The translations under genes and the position numbers were made by a program. Positions 1 through 13,600 of a stretch of DNA of 64,000 bases are shown one piece after another. This stretch comes from Symsagittifera roscoffensis. Lineage: Eukaryota > Xenacoelomorpha > Acoela > Convolutidae. Location: the NCBI RefSeq assembly GCF_963678635.1, contig NC_087064.1, positions 65,899,548 through 65,963,547 of the forward strand, in the 5' to 3' direction. The notes below the pieces were generated by a model. That model did no database searches and was not told the DNA's origin. It was given only the letters and a program-made list of their open reading frames with translations. Every line of letters begins with the position of its first letter. Positions within the stretch are counted from its first letter, which is position 1.

Positions 1-2153
1 TCTTGCTTCAAGTTTTGACTGTGCTTTGACTAATTTTTGTCAAGTTAAGAATATCGAAAAATGGACAAAAAAAAATTTCTGAGTACGCCATTGTTTTTTA
101 AGAAACTTCATTTCATATTTGATTTTTTAAAACACCCAATCCAGTTTAGATATTTTGACCATGCGATTTATTTTGATCGAGATGAGTAGAATGCCAGCAA
201 AATGCAACCAACAATTTTTCGTAAAATAATTGAACTTTTTCCCATGTCAATTCCGTCAGCAACATTTAGTTGAACTTAAGCGAAGTCTTAGCAAAGAATA
301 AGAGCAATGATCTAAAAAAAACTTGATTTCAAACAATAATCGCTAAATTTAACCATTTTTTTGTAGTTCTGAGAAAAACAGTTTTCGAAGGCATGAATTT
401 TCTAGCGTCGTGGGATTTTTTTCGATTTGAGAAAAAGCTTACAATTTTCACTTGTTTTTTTTTATTGCCAGATGCTTATTGCAAACTCACGCGTGGGATA
501 ACTTTTCTTCAGTTTTTTGGGTAAACTGTATTTTCCAGGCTCAAAGAAACTGGTTCGTAATTTGTTTAAAATTAGCTTCGGTTATTGGCTATCTTTATCG
601 TTTTTTGGGAATCATATTACTGTTTACTGAGGAAACAGCATTTCTGAAAAACAAGAGTTGCTTTGGTTTTCGACGAAAAATCAAGTATCATATCTCAATC
701 AACATTTATGAAATTTAAAATTATTTTTGTATTTTTACTTTTAAAATTTTGCTTCACAAACACCCATAACAAATTTCACCCGTACATAGAATGGTTAAGC
801 CACGGTGACTTAGTTTTACACTATAGTTTTGTTGTACTATTTGTGAAGCTTGACAACGTTTGACTTTGACTAACTAATCTAAAAATTAAAATTCAACCTG
901 TTTTTGTGACTGAATTATTTCAAAGAGAATATTATTATTGCAGTTAGAAAATTTCATGAGCCATTTTTTCAATTTGTGGATTAATTAGTTTTATTGCAAT
1001 TTTTTGCACTCATGTGATCTAGTTTCATAAACTAAATTATACAAGTTATTCGCCAAATCATCAACATATGCTAAAAATTGTTACATGCCCTTCTGGATAA
1101 CAAACACTGTGGCTGCTTTTCGCGTTAAGAAAATGCATTTTTTAATAACTGGAGACATCATTTCTTTGTTTTTTTTGGGAGAAAAAACTGCACACGAAAG
1201 CATTTTTTTTAGTTTGAGTAGTTTCTAAATGCGCTTTCTACCGCAAAGTTGATTAATATTCTCGAACAATTAATTCTGATAAAATTCTAGCACCATTTTT
1301 ATGATAGGCGTCTTCAGAAACAAGCGATCAATCGGAGAGTTCAAATACTTCGTTAAATCCATTCAATGGTACATAAATGGAACAAACAAGCTCATTTAAC
1401 GACATGCATTCAGAAACCCACTGCTCTATTTGGGCAACAAAATGGCCACTGTTTGAACTGAGAATTGAGATGGTGCTAAAGCAAATACTACCATAGAGCT
1501 GCCATCCATTCATACAGCCGAACCCTCATTCTAAACTCAGCTAGACGAAAGCCAAAACTCTTCCTAGATTCTTACGGGTAACAACTTTCAAGTTTTAATC
1601 CATATTTCTGAACCTTGTTCTAAATTTTGAAATGAATGAAACATGATGAGTTCAGTTTTGAAAATTTTTAAACGAATCAAAAATGGAAAAATAAATTATG
1701 CTAAACGGAACTTTCGATGATTTGTGTTCGTCAAGTATGCTATCAAACTGGTTCGTAGACTGTTAAATTGAACCATATGTTTAAACATTTCGATCCAAAA
1801 TAACACAAAGCGCCCTTTAGTTTTACGCCATTATGGCCTGCAATTCAAACGACACTGGCATATTTTAACCCATTTTACTTTCTAGCCCATAAAACTGGGC
1901 AACCAGCAGCCGGCAGTTTGCAAAACCCGGATATATTTATATTCCATTAATTTATTCACGCGAGCCGTGGTGAATTTCGCGCTTTGCCAGTGTTGTTATT
2001 TTCGATGTAGTGTTTTTATCATAAACTATAGACATGCCTTTTATCAAATCCGATTCTCTTTAAATATATTCCCACCTCGGGTAGTAGCGAATATCCCCTT
2101 ATAAAGAAACAAATCAATGCTTAAGCATATGAGAGTTTCAAACCTAGTAACGA

Positions 2154-2176
2154 ATCCCCCTTTGCAAAAGGGGGAT
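2154..2176. repeat. Perfect short hairpin inside a dispersed repeat
   Basis: ATCCCCCTTT, loop GCA, AAAGGGGGAT: a 10-bp perfect stem. A related but imperfect version (GCCCCCTTTAGCAAAGGAGG) occurs at about 34412 within the same longer repeat, which includes AAGCATATG upstream in both copies. Confidence 0.7.
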
Positions 2177-2270
2177 ATAGTTAAAGAGATCCTCGAATCC
2201 ATCGAATGCTAAGTTTTTTGAAAATCAGAAAAACCTCAAAAACAGGGTTTGTCTTCAGGATAAAATCTTT

Positions 2271-2271
2271 T

Positions 2272-2308
<37 letters not shown>
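2271..2308. repeat. (TC)n microsatellite
   Basis: An almost pure run of TC dinucleotides about 35 bases long. Confidence 0.95.
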
Positions 2309-2309
<1 letters not shown>

Positions 2310-3255
2310 ATCAGAATTTTCGTATTAAAATTTTTCGCAAATAAAAAGCGCTTTTGTTGACAAGAAAATATACAAAATGCCAGCTAAAAACTTGAACGAC
2401 AACATGAGTTTGCGCAATTAAAATCTTGAGTTCCATCAGCTTTTTGAAATAGTGATTTTAAAGCTTTACTGCTTTCGTCTGTATGAACCACGCTCAGTGG
2501 GCCTACCGCCTTAGGATCGGAATAGGCCGCTCGAAAATGGAACAATTGTTGGACCCAAATAAAGCCTGGGCACTTTAAACATATTAGTTTGGGATTTTGC
2601 AGGGAACCCTACTACGTTTCAGAACTCACAAGTGTTGTATTTTTCCCGGACAACAAAAGCAATTTTATTGAAGCTATCCTTCAAGTTTGAGATAAATCTC
2701 CACAGGATAATAAAGCATAGTTACTCTAACCTTGACTTGTTGAATGTCGCCATATGACATAAAACAGTGAAATTGGATTTTTGCAAAATTGAATTTTTGC
2801 CAAAAGAGAACTTATCATTCTTGTGGCAATATTAATGTACCCGTTTTGAATTAGAAAGCTTGAAGACTAATCTAAAGTTTAGCTAATAGAACAAAAGTTA
2901 TCAAAATTTTTAGTCTCATAATTTATTTAAATTTACGGAAACCGCCGTTTTGTAATCGACTGGCAAAGCTAATATGGAGTTTTTATGGTTAGAAGTAGTT
3001 ATAATTCAGCCTTAACCGACCTATTCAACCTTCTTCGACTTCAATCTTATCATTTTACCCAGCCAGGGCAAACTTTGCCTGAAGAGGAACTGAAATGCCC
3101 TTCACCCCAGGTAAATCTCTAGTAATTTTTCTAGAACGGTGCTAATTAAACAAATTCCGTCGCACGATACATAGCTACGCTTTTCTGCTTAGTTTGAAGT
3201 TACTTGCAGATCCTGCCTGAAGTTTGGCTTATCAATTGTTCAACCGAATAAGCAG

Positions 3256-4360
3256 CCCGCACCGGAGTTCCAAGGATAATTATCGATTATATTGAATTTT
3301 CGTGGTCTGTCTCGATAAATTTCGATAACAATCGATTATAATCGATTAAAAATGGATTATAATGAAACTATAATTCTAATCAATAAAATCCGAATATAAT
3401 CAATTATAATCGATTATAATCGATTATTTTTGAAAGAAATTGAAACTTGTTTTCGAGGCAAAATAATCCATTTTAGTCGATTATAATCATTTATAATGGA
3501 TTTTTTCGAGGAGTTATTCATGAAATTTACAATTTTGTTCAAAACTATCTCATTTCCTGTTTATTGCAGTTGCTACGTATTACGTTTCATAAAATTTTCA
3601 TTTCAGAATAAAAATTATATTTTTTTGTCTCTACTTTTGTAATTCATCGCAGTTTAACTAACACTTCATTTCACTGTTTTTTTAACCAAAGCCCTAATAA
3701 AACTAAATTTTCAGGGGTTTGAATTAGATTTTAATAGTTGCCCGCACCGGAGTTCCATGGATAATAATTATAAGTTTTGTTAACCCAGTTTTTTTAACCC
3801 CTCCCCCCTACCTAATTTACCTCCCCCCACCCTCCAGTTTACCGCCACCACCCTCCAGTTTACCGCTCCCACCCCCCAGTTTACCACCACCCCTCCCCCC
3901 CCCCCCAGTTAAGCCCCCAGTTTACTACCCCCCACCCACCGCATACTCCCCCTCCCACCATTTACTCCTCCCACCATTAATGTTGTGAAAAGCAACATTT
4001 TATGAAGCCTAAAAACCTAATACGTAGCAACTGCACTAAACAGGAAATGCGATAACTTTGAAAAAAAGTTGTATATTTCATGACTAACCTCTCGAAAAAA
4101 TCCATTAAAATCGATTATTATTGATTATAATGGATTATTTTGCCTCGAAAACAAGTTTCATTTTCTTTCAAAAATAATGGATTGTAATCGATTATAATGG
4201 ATTATAATGGATTTTTATTTTTCGGAAAAAAAATCGATTTTAATGACCACATAATCGATTACGTGGTCTAAAGTTGCCACAAAAATAGATTATACTGACA
4301 ACATTTTAGACAACATTTTTCCACTATAATCGATTGTTATCCATGGAACTCCGGTGTGGG
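3256..4360. mobile_element. Fold-back element with CCCGCACCGGAGTTCC termini
   Basis: The left end CCCGCACCGGAGTTCCAAGG (3256) has its inverted partner CCATGGAACTCCGGTGTGGG ending at 4360. The arms (about 3256-3610 and 3990-4360) are imperfect inverted copies, rich in ATCGATTATAATGGATTA-like units. The loop is strongly C-rich, with CCCCCAGTTTACC repeats at 3795-3960. A third terminus in direct orientation at 3741 suggests that a 620-bp element (3741-4360) sits beside a truncated copy. No coding capacity is visible. Confidence 0.75.
3795..3960. repeat. C-rich minisatellite with CCCCCAGTTTACC units
   Basis: Repeated CCCxCCCCCAGTTTACC units. The complementary G-rich form (GGGGTAAACTGGGGAGGGG) occurs in each unit of the 2.8 kb duplication at about 23587-23690 and 26398-26503. 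The G-rich strand has several G3+ runs and could form quadruplexes. Confidence 0.7.
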
Positions 4361-4619
4361 AGTCTCTTTTAATTGAATTTTGCTACTCGATTTTAATTGA
4401 ATTTTTAAAGAGGACTGCAAAATTTAGAAAAGAGTCTCGTAGAAAAAAAAAACAAATAAAGAGTAGAATTGTGGTCTTATGCATGATTGCGAAAGCAATA
4501 ATCGAACAACAGGAAAGTCACGCTTAGCGTAATCAAAACAAAATAGCAATCAATTAGTCATAAATTGACGATTTGCGTCAAAAAAGACCATAATGAATGC
4601 AGACCTTGCCGAACTCAGG

Positions 4620-4870
4620 GCTCACTCCCTGTCAAAGGCGCCTCTACTAAAGTCTTAAAGTTGATCGGCCGGAAGTGGATATTGGGAAAGAGTATCAAAA
4701 GTGGTCAAAACCCTGAGTGGGACCAACCCCCTCCAAATCCGCCTTTCGTTGTTCGTACAAATATATCTAACAGTTTTGCGGTATTATGCAAGCGCGGATG
4801 GAAAGTTTTTTCGCTTGGGGGGGGGGGGGGGGCTGGACCTGGAGATTGGTATTGTTTTGAGCAAAATAAT
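4620..4870 (+). mobile_element. Fragment of hAT-type miniature element
   Basis: Contains GCGCCTCTACTAAAGTCTTA, TCGGCCGGAAGTGG and CCTCCAAATCCGCC, matching in order the right half of the element at 27756-28147. The end is eroded and followed by a G run at 4818-4832. No gene is seen elsewhere in 4361-7267, only scattered short dispersed repeats. Confidence 0.5.
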
Positions 4871-7267
4871 TTTCCACATTTTAGCTCTGATCAGATGTAA
4901 AATTTCAATAAATAACTTAGAACGATAGAGCAGAGTTTTTTCTCATGGCACAACTATGAAACAGTTCTGTGTTTCTAAATATTGCTGTTATAGAGATGAA
5001 ATAGAACTCATTACCCCTGCAAAGTGAATGTAGTCTATTATATCAAAAGTTACTCAGCCATAAGATCTTTACGAAGTTTCACAGAACTTTTTGGAAAGTT
5101 TCAACTGAAGATTGCACTTTTTGACTAAGCGCCTCGCGTTTCTCCCTCAAATTTAAGTATAATGGTGCCAAAGGCGCTCTCCAAAATGTCTGGACTGGTC
5201 TTCAAAAGAATATATCGAGGAAGTAAAAATACCACCTTTAGTTTGTCAGGGGACAGAGTGAACTTGCATTCGCCCTGGTATTAGGTTAAACAATTGTTAT
5301 TAAACAAAAACGTATTTAATCTATGTACAAAAGTATGCCAAACTACTTGTAAAATTGCACAATCATTATTATCGAAGCCAAAAAGAGGATCATATTTTAT
5401 TTTTAAAAAAAACAGAAGTTGATTTTTGCTCAGAATATGATCTAAATGAGAAATGCAATTGGACAAGCTAAAATATATTTTTCCCAATTTGACATTGTTA
5501 TTGAAGCGTTTTGAAGATGTGCTTTACAACACGAGTAGCAAAATACAAAAAAAATTGAAAGTACTTTAAAACTAATAGTCTTGAGGGAACACTTAAAAAA
5601 TCGAAAAAATTGAAAAAAAATTGAAAAATCGAAAAAACTGAAAAAGCAAGTGTAGAACTGTAGCAGGTACCGAATAGTACAGATTTTAACAAATGGAGTC
5701 GAGTCAGCTATGCTATAGGTGCAAACAAAAGTTTATTCGATTTACGATAAACCAGAAATGACACCAAAGAAGATGGTGTCATTTTCTCTTTTAACTGTTG
5801 CTCTCTCTTTTATCTGTTGCTCCCGGGCCGTCACCCGTTCAGTGATTCATCAAAACTGCTCGTATCAGGGTAACGCCCTAATTGTTCTGACGGCCTTTTG
5901 AAGGTCTATGGAGTAGTGCTCCCTTGTCAAAAACGGATAACATTTTTAAAGGAAAAATGAAAAAAAAAATCGTTTTTTTGAGATTTTTTTTGAAAATCAT
6001 CCCCCATGCACTATGTAAAGTATAGAGTGATATATTCGCAAATATGACAATTTTAAGTACTCCAAATAGCATGCCTCAATTCAATAAGGATTGAATTTTT
6101 TGACAGATTATATATTCGCTTTTTTTAATTTGAACTCAGCTCAATAATATTGTTCGAATGTTAAAAAAGTGCTACTTAAAAAAGCGAAGTTTCTCCCGCG
6201 TTTGCCTGGAGAAAAAACCACCCCAAGCACAACTATTTTGTCTTTTTCTTCAAAAATTGTTGGATCAATGATAAGATGCAGATCTATTACTATGTAGAAC
6301 TAATTCTTGCGCAATTTGTTGATTTCCAAATGATCTACGATTTTACAAGAACTAGCTCTGTTTCAATTTTTTGGAGTTGCTTAGGGTCAATTTTATCAAA
6401 ATTAAAAACACATAAATATGATATAAAACATCATTCCTTTTTTCGTTTTTTAGCGGTTCAATGGTTCGTTTTTCATCTTGCATGATGGAAAAACAGCTCA
6501 ACGGAAGTTTTTATTTTTCTATGATAATGTTTTTTTAACCCAAATTGACTTTTATGCTGTCAAAATTTGGTATAAAAACGTTCAGAAAACAAGGATAGTT
6601 CCAAAAAATGTAACACATTTAAATGCTAACTTGCTATGTCAACTAAATTTTAAGAATGGAAATGTGTAAATCGCTTCAAAGTGAAAATTTCACAATGAAA
6701 CACAAAAACTAATCACAACCATCTTTAGTGCTTCATTTTTTCAGTTTTGATCAAATCTTCTTCGGATATCTTCATTTGTCAGATTTAGAGCATGTTCTAT
6801 TGGCGATGTGTTAAAATTGAGCGCCCCTGGCTAATATCTGAAAATTGCATGAATTCGAACAGTTTGTGTCTCTACTCAAATTTTTTTTCAACGTCCGGGT
6901 TTTGAACGTATCGTATCTATTAAGCATCGAAAACGTCTGCTTTAAAACAACAAAATACGATTTTCAGTTTAAAAGTGCAGAATGGGAGCTTAAAGGAAAA
7001 CTATGGAAAAGGAAAGGAAAACATTGAAGCGCCAAAAAGAGCTATTTAGTTTATAAAAAAAAAAGTATTTATAAAAAAAAGTAACGGAAATCTTGAACAA
7101 CCAATTAACTCAAGAGCTTTTTAAAATTTATTCCTTTAAACAGGTTTCTGAGCAATTAACATGCACATTCTGACTTCAATTAGTTTGGCTGGAAATCATC
7201 CTATTTAAGCATTGCCAAATACCGTTTTTGATTCTTAGATAGTGAAGATTTGTGTGTTATCTTTTAG

Positions 7268-7606
7268 AAAATGGAAGCCAAAGTGGTTCTAGCAGGGGAC
7301 ATCTTTCGCCATCTTCGTCTTCCGAACCACAACACTCCACAATCCGAGACATGTTCGTCGCCTCAATGAACAGTGTCACGTCCGACACCCTCGTACCTAC
7401 ACCCTACGACCCCTTTTTCTCCTCCCAAAATGGACCCCTAGAGGAGGGCGGTGCTGTGGGGGAGTATGACTATGAGGAGGATTCGGCTGCTTCAGGCGCG
7501 GTGGGGGGTGTGGAGGATGAGAAGTGTGGGGAGCACTTGAGGAATGTGACTGCTGCTCACGAGGCCTGGGAGGACTGTCTCAGATCCATGAATGCGGATG
7601 AGGGGT
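7268..7606 (+). CDS. RhoGAP gene, first visible exon (acidic N-terminus, start of F-BAR)
   Basis: Acceptor TTTTAG at 7262-7267 and donor GTAAGA at 7607. The exon enters on the last two bases of a codon and leaves with one base. It encodes a Ser-rich start, a Glu/Asp/Gly-rich middle and then EHLRNVTAAHEAWEDCLRSM, helical F-BAR-type sequence. An in-frame ATG lies at 7351 (MFVASMNSV) and could be the start if no upstream coding exon exists. The frame upstream of 7268 offers only a GTG at 7252, which is not a credible animal start. Confidence 0.85.
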
Positions 7607-10600
7607 GTAAGAAGTTTTATTTAGCCTTTTTTGACACTTTTTTCTACAAACTTTTCTCTCTCAACTTTCTCTATACGTTCTGTTTCACAAAGAAAAATGA
7701 TAATAGATTTGTTCAGCTTACCAATTTCGGCTGCAATAGTGCTGGGGCGTGAACAATTTAGATGCAAAAAGAAACTGCCTTGAATTGCAAAAACAGCTTG
7801 AGATTAATAAAAACTGAAGCATTACCCGACTGAAATGTGAGGAAATAATACAAACAGACGATCCATCGACAGGTCTTTTATAAGGCCTACTGAAGCTTCT
7901 ACTGATAGGCACAAAATTTTTTGTCATAGTTCTAACAACTTCATGACTAAACAAGGATAGCCGCTTACTGCGCAAGTAGCATAGAATGTTCCGACCATAG
8001 TCTTTAAGAAAATACATTTTTTTTCAAATTTGTTTCGTTTATTCTCTGTGAAAAAATGCTGAACGAAAAAAATAGAGATAAGACAAATTCGACATTCATA
8101 GTCAAATAGGCCTGTTGAACAACAGTTGCTGTAGAAAAATGGATAAGAAACGAAAAAAAAAATGAAAAAATAATTTAAAACAATTTAGCGAGTATCGCGT
8201 TTCTGAACCTGAGTTCGGCGATGAAGCACTTCCACACGGCAGTGGCGGACGCCATCAAAGACCCCTCCCTCTCCCCCTCTCTCCTGAAGGGACTGGAACA
8301 GGAGGTCAATCGGGTGGAGGAGGAAATGATCCAGTACAACAGGAACAGCACGGACAAACAACAGCTGGAACTCATCTCAAAGGTCAGCTGTTCTGTTTGA
8401 CACAAAGGTCAATCAAATTGGTTGAAAAATGTGCTTGGTTTAAGGCATGAAAAACAGTTTTAATCTTAAAGATCAACACAAATGACTATTAAATGAAAAC
8501 CGATTGGCCTCGGTTCTTAGAAACTGAATTCAAAAAGCCAAAATGAACACCTTTAAACAATAAAGAGAACTAATTTTGAATTTCATCAAGCTCATTTGAA
8601 TTCAAAAATCTCTCAAAAGACTTCATACAAACATTAAATTATCATCGATCTGTTCTCGGGTTAACGCAGAAGTTGCAAAGGAAATAGGTACTTCTCCAGA
8701 AATGTAAAAAAAAAACGTGCCAGTTCTGTATCAGAAACAGACCAGTGCCAATTTAGCTGTGATCAGAGAACAAAACGCAGTAATGTAGCAGTAATCTTTT
8801 ACTCTGTTATTTTCATGATGAGAATGAAATCAGAGGTTTTACTGTGTTATTTTTTTATCCGAATAACGAGTTTCTTCTGTTATTTTTATGATAGGAAATT
8901 GATTAGTTTTCATTGTTATTTTATGATGAGAAAAAATCGGAATTGATCGATACACCAATTTATCCTACAAGAACTTGAGAAAGTCTCAGAAGAAAACAGA
9001 CTCCTTATTAAGCCGAGGAAGAACAGACACAAAACGTTGTCTCGAAAACTTGCCCCCGACTGACTTAGTTTTCGGAGTCGAGAAGTCAACAGAATGCTTA
9101 ACCATTGAAATACTTCTTTTCATAGCGGTGGCGATTCGTTATTAGGTACTCTAGGGGTGTAGTTAATGAAATCCGAATGTGTGTTCTCACTTAAGCGAAA
9201 TTGGATTTAAAATGCCAAAAAAAAACATTTGCACTCATTTTTAAATTCAGAAAACTGATATGAATTCAAAACGTTTTAGACGAAAAACTGCTAAAAGGCT
9301 GAAAAAAACTACAAGACCAGCCTACAAGACCACCAGGCTTCATTTATTAAATTAAGAATTGTTTGGTTAAAAAATCCAAAAAAAATCAAAAATCAGAAAA
9401 GAGGATGAATTTTATATTTTACAACAAAATACTTTTGAAAAACTTATAAAATGTACAGCAGTTTCATTCCATTGTCATTCATTCTATTGATAAAGTTTCT
9501 TCCCATATAAACTGCAGCTCTCGAGTTTCAGAAACAGGTTTTACGTGATCGATTTTTTGAGATGACTCCTTAACTTTTCTCCTCGCATTGGGGGGTTTCA
9601 TTTGGTCTCAATTTTCGCCAATCAGATGATTTTAAATCAAATGTCCAAAAAACGTATCATTACGAGGCCAAACTGTGCATTCTCTGCATTGTAAGCGGAA
9701 TCCGCAACAGGCCAAAATCAGTTTTGTTGCGGAATCCGCAACATTGCTACTTTTCTTTGATCTTCTATGCTGTTTTGGATTCCACAAACAAATACCTAAA
9801 TCATTGTACCACTCAAAATCGCTCCAAAAATATGCAAATTTGGGAAATCCGCAACAGTATTTGTGGAATCCAGAACAGTTTGTGGAATCCACAAACAAAT
9901 GATAAAACATTTGTATCGTTAAATTGAGCTGTTGCGGAATCCACTGAAATTTTGTTTGTGGAATCCACTTACAATTTGGAACATATCTTAAGACTTGTCT
10001 CTGGAATTCAGGAACATTCAGACACAAAATTGTGCTCCTATCCATTGCACAGTTTGGCCTCGTAATGATGAGCATTTATAATCCGCAGCTTTCCCCGAAA
10101 ATTGAAAAATTGACTTAATTTGCAGATTGCTCGAACTTTTTCACAAGCTGACAGTCTGAATTAAGAGCAAAAATGCCTAAAAACAAGTTATCACTCTGCT
10201 TCTTCTGACGTAATTTGAAAACATCTGATTCTCCTTGAAAAATTCTAGTACGCATACAAACATTTATTTTCTTAAACAATTTTGTCGGAGCAAATAATGA
10301 AAAAAATTGATCTGAAAAAATATTTGTCAACCTCAATTTAAATCGCAACAAAGCCCAGAATATCATGACTTCACTTTAACAAAAACGTTGAAACGAAAAA
10401 TGATGAAACTTTCAACTAAAAATGTTTCTTAGATTTTTGACACGCCCTACCCAAACCACAAGTGAAGTACATTGTGATGAGCTTTGTGATAGTTTTCAGT
10501 TTTTTTACTAAAAGTTAGATCTAAATTACTATTCAGGACAAAGAAAAAAATGCCTGTATATAATGCATATATAATTCATTACTTGTTTCGACAAAAATTG

Positions 10601-13600
10601 TAAAATTTAAAGGGTATCACTTTTTTTGAAAGCCTGTAGTTTGTTGAATCTTTTGTACCGCATCCTACTTTGTCGCCCTACTTTTTTCATAGGCAACTCA
10701 TTCGAATACGGAAATTACTTGCAAATTTTGTTCTGGCTCAAGTTGTCGAGCTGGCCACTCAAATCAATGCAAATTTTCCGTTGGAAAAGTGAAAATTTAC
10801 TCCAATTTGAGTGTGTTCCGAGGATTGTTTATACACTCCGTTTTCTATAAGGAGGCACCAAATTTTTGCTCATATACAATTACGAGATTAAATTTCATTG
10901 AAAAAAAAAACAATTTAAAAACTTCATAAAACAAAAAATAACCGTCCCAGACAAGCATTACCAAAGTGCAAAATATGTGGTCTTCATGTAACAACGCAAT
11001 ATTTGGGTTAAAATTAAAAATATAAGTTTGATTCAGTTTCAAATAGTTTTTTAATCAATTTATTCCGGTGCTTACGATACGCGATTTTGCAAAAATTGAA
11101 AATCCGCTCTAATTAATGGCCTTCGTAAGAAAATATTATTTGAAACACAGTTGAAGGGCCGCAGATAAAGTTTCTTTCAATTTTTGAGCTCAGAGCATCA
11201 AAACGTTTATGATTTATTTTAACTTTTTTTTATTAAAATGAGTGATTGAAGAAACAAAACACCGAGCACAAATATTCCATCTTTTCGTTAGAACCCGAAA
11301 CAAAATCCGAGAATCAATTTTTCAATTTTTCCCCTCAATGAAGCACCGTAAAACCTCCTTTAAGCCATGTACGGACTTTGAATTTAAATTCTGTTGACAA
11401 AATGATCTTTGAAACAAATGCACAATTTAAAATGACTAATTAAAAATGGAGTGAGCATATGAATAAAGTTAATCACCTTATTGTTCCGACTATTCGATGA
11501 AAGTGATCGAAAATTTGTGCTCGGGGTGGTCTTTTCCTCAAACAGATTTCGATTTTTTAACTAGGAGTTTTAGACTGAATGTTTTACATCAGCCGAAAGG
11601 TATTACTGTTCTAAGCTCAAACTTACAAAGACCTGTGATTATTTTTTGTTAAGTTATGTGGGTTTAAAGGTTGCCAGTTTGGCCAACTTCGGATAATTAG
11701 CAAGAAATATATTTTTAAGATGAGATTTAATCCGTTTTTAGAACTCGTTCCAAATTGATTTAAAGTATTATATTTGCTGGTTTTTTCAAGGCTTTCTGGT
11801 ATATGAAATATTTCACTTTGTATTTAACTTATCGTGTGGTGGATGGTTTTTTATACAAAAAATCAAAAAAAAAGATTTTTTTAATAAAAATTTTTGTTGA
11901 AAACATCGTCATTGTTTTAAAGCAAACACTACTCCATAGAATTTAAGAGGCAGTCGGAACATTCAGCAGTATTTTTTCTTTTATACTATTTATTTTTTGT
12001 TATACTGCTAATTGAAGTGTTTTGGGCTATTTTCAAGGTTAATTTCTGATAATCCATATTTTCCCACCTTAGATTGATTGGGATTTACATATTGCCTTTT
12101 GTGAAAAAAACTGAATTACACGCTTTTCAGTATGACATTTTGGGTAATGAATAAAATTACGAGTAGAAAATGGAAATCGCGGCTGTAATTTGGGTAAAAT
12201 TGAGATATTTATAATAATTTTTTGCATTCAAATAGAAGCGAATGGAAGCACATCATCATCCATCACTTAATGCAATCATAAAATGGGATATATGACAGAT
12301 TAGTGGAATTATTAACTTGCTGATTTATGTATAATAGGTATTTATGACTGCGAATTTTTCATTTTCAAAGTTAATAAATCGCCGTTTGAACCTCCCTTAG
12401 CGCGCTGGGAAAAAAATGAATGATTTGCATCATTTCCGCTTAAAACTTTCTATGTTTCATGTGAAAGACCACATTTTAAATACATTTTTGAAAAAAAAAA
12501 AAAATTTACATACTTTTGCCTTGCAGATAGCCAACCGACATCCATTTCTGGACAATAAGCAAACTTTCAGGTCAATATGCACTAAATTTGAGGGGGAGCC
12601 CACGCCAAAAACAGACGCCCTTTTTATCAAAACCTTCAAAAAAGTCCAAAAAAATAGTCATTTTTGGCCTGTTTTTATAATCAAAATTCCCCGACCGCGA
12701 ACAAAAATTCATTGAAAAAAGGTTTTTCAATGTTATGGAAGATATTGGAATTTCAATTTGATCCAGCGAATTAACAATGAAAAAATTGGAAAAAAATAGA
12801 ATTGGTTTTCGACAATCCGCCACCTCAAGAAAATCCTAAATCACCGCCTGGATGCAATGCATTAAACTGCAAATAAAATTTTCATGTGTTAATCAAATAT
12901 GAAAAACCAGATGGATGGAGTACCGGATGCTTAAGTGTTTGACATCTTGCTTGTTGTGAATTCAAACTAAAACATTTATCCACGAAAGAATCGACATACC
13001 AACTGTTCAGGTCTTAACAAAAAACCGCTGTAGCGAGCCTGCTAATGAACTACATGTGGACTAATATGTTGCGTATTTTCCTGGACTGGTAGTTGTTCCT
13101 TAAGCCGACTTTTCGACTTAGAGGCTGCTTCTTTACGCCACTTAACCATTGCTTCTCTTTTAGGAAAACTTTATCCGCTTCAGGCGATTGATTTGGAGCT
13201 CAAAAACTCTGGAAACATTTACCCGTTTTCGCTTCGTTTCAGGCGATTGATTTGATGTTCAGGCACTTTGTAAACAAGTGTTCCTCTGGCAGCACCTGTG
13301 CATTCACAGAGGGAGGGGACAAGGAGTTGTTGAGGTATGGGGACTTGGCCATGAAGAAGTTGTTCGAACAGACCAAACAAATGAAGAATGCCATGTATGA
13401 AATACTGCAGATGGTCGAAAGTGAGTACAATACACGCGCTATGTTGATCGAGGTACAAATAAAAAAAGCTGTAATGAAACAAGTCGCAACCCACGTTTTT
13501 TCGATGACAATTTTTGTTAAATATCCCCTGATTACAATCATATATTCAGGGCAGCGGCGTGCGCAGAAACTTTTCTAGGGTTTTTTTTATCATGGTCGAT

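Larger units (their letters stand above)
1..3255. other. AT-rich DNA without a recognisable gene
   Basis: No coding region that I can support. It holds a (TC)n microsatellite at 2271-2308 and a dispersed repeat at about 2083-2200 that recurs near 34335-34450. It could be promoter-distal sequence or part of the first intron of the RhoGAP gene, whose first exon was not found. Confidence 0.5.
8383..13242. other. Large intron, mostly repeat-derived
   Basis: Besides the elements at 9656-10069 and 12577-12850, it carries copies of a dispersed family marked by GAGCACAAATATTCC at about 11268 and its complement TTTGTGCTCGGGGTGG at about 11515. The rest is AT-rich without recognisable content. Confidence 0.5.

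Noticed and set aside
4565-4928. 111- and 75-codon open frames with poly-glycine
   Set aside because: Glycines come from a G run inside a hAT-type miniature element fragment.
7252-7267. Start of the N-terminal RhoGAP exon at 7252
   Set aside because: The codon there is GTG, and the sequence ends in a splice acceptor TTTTAG; an animal gene would enter by splicing at 7268 or start at ATG 7351.
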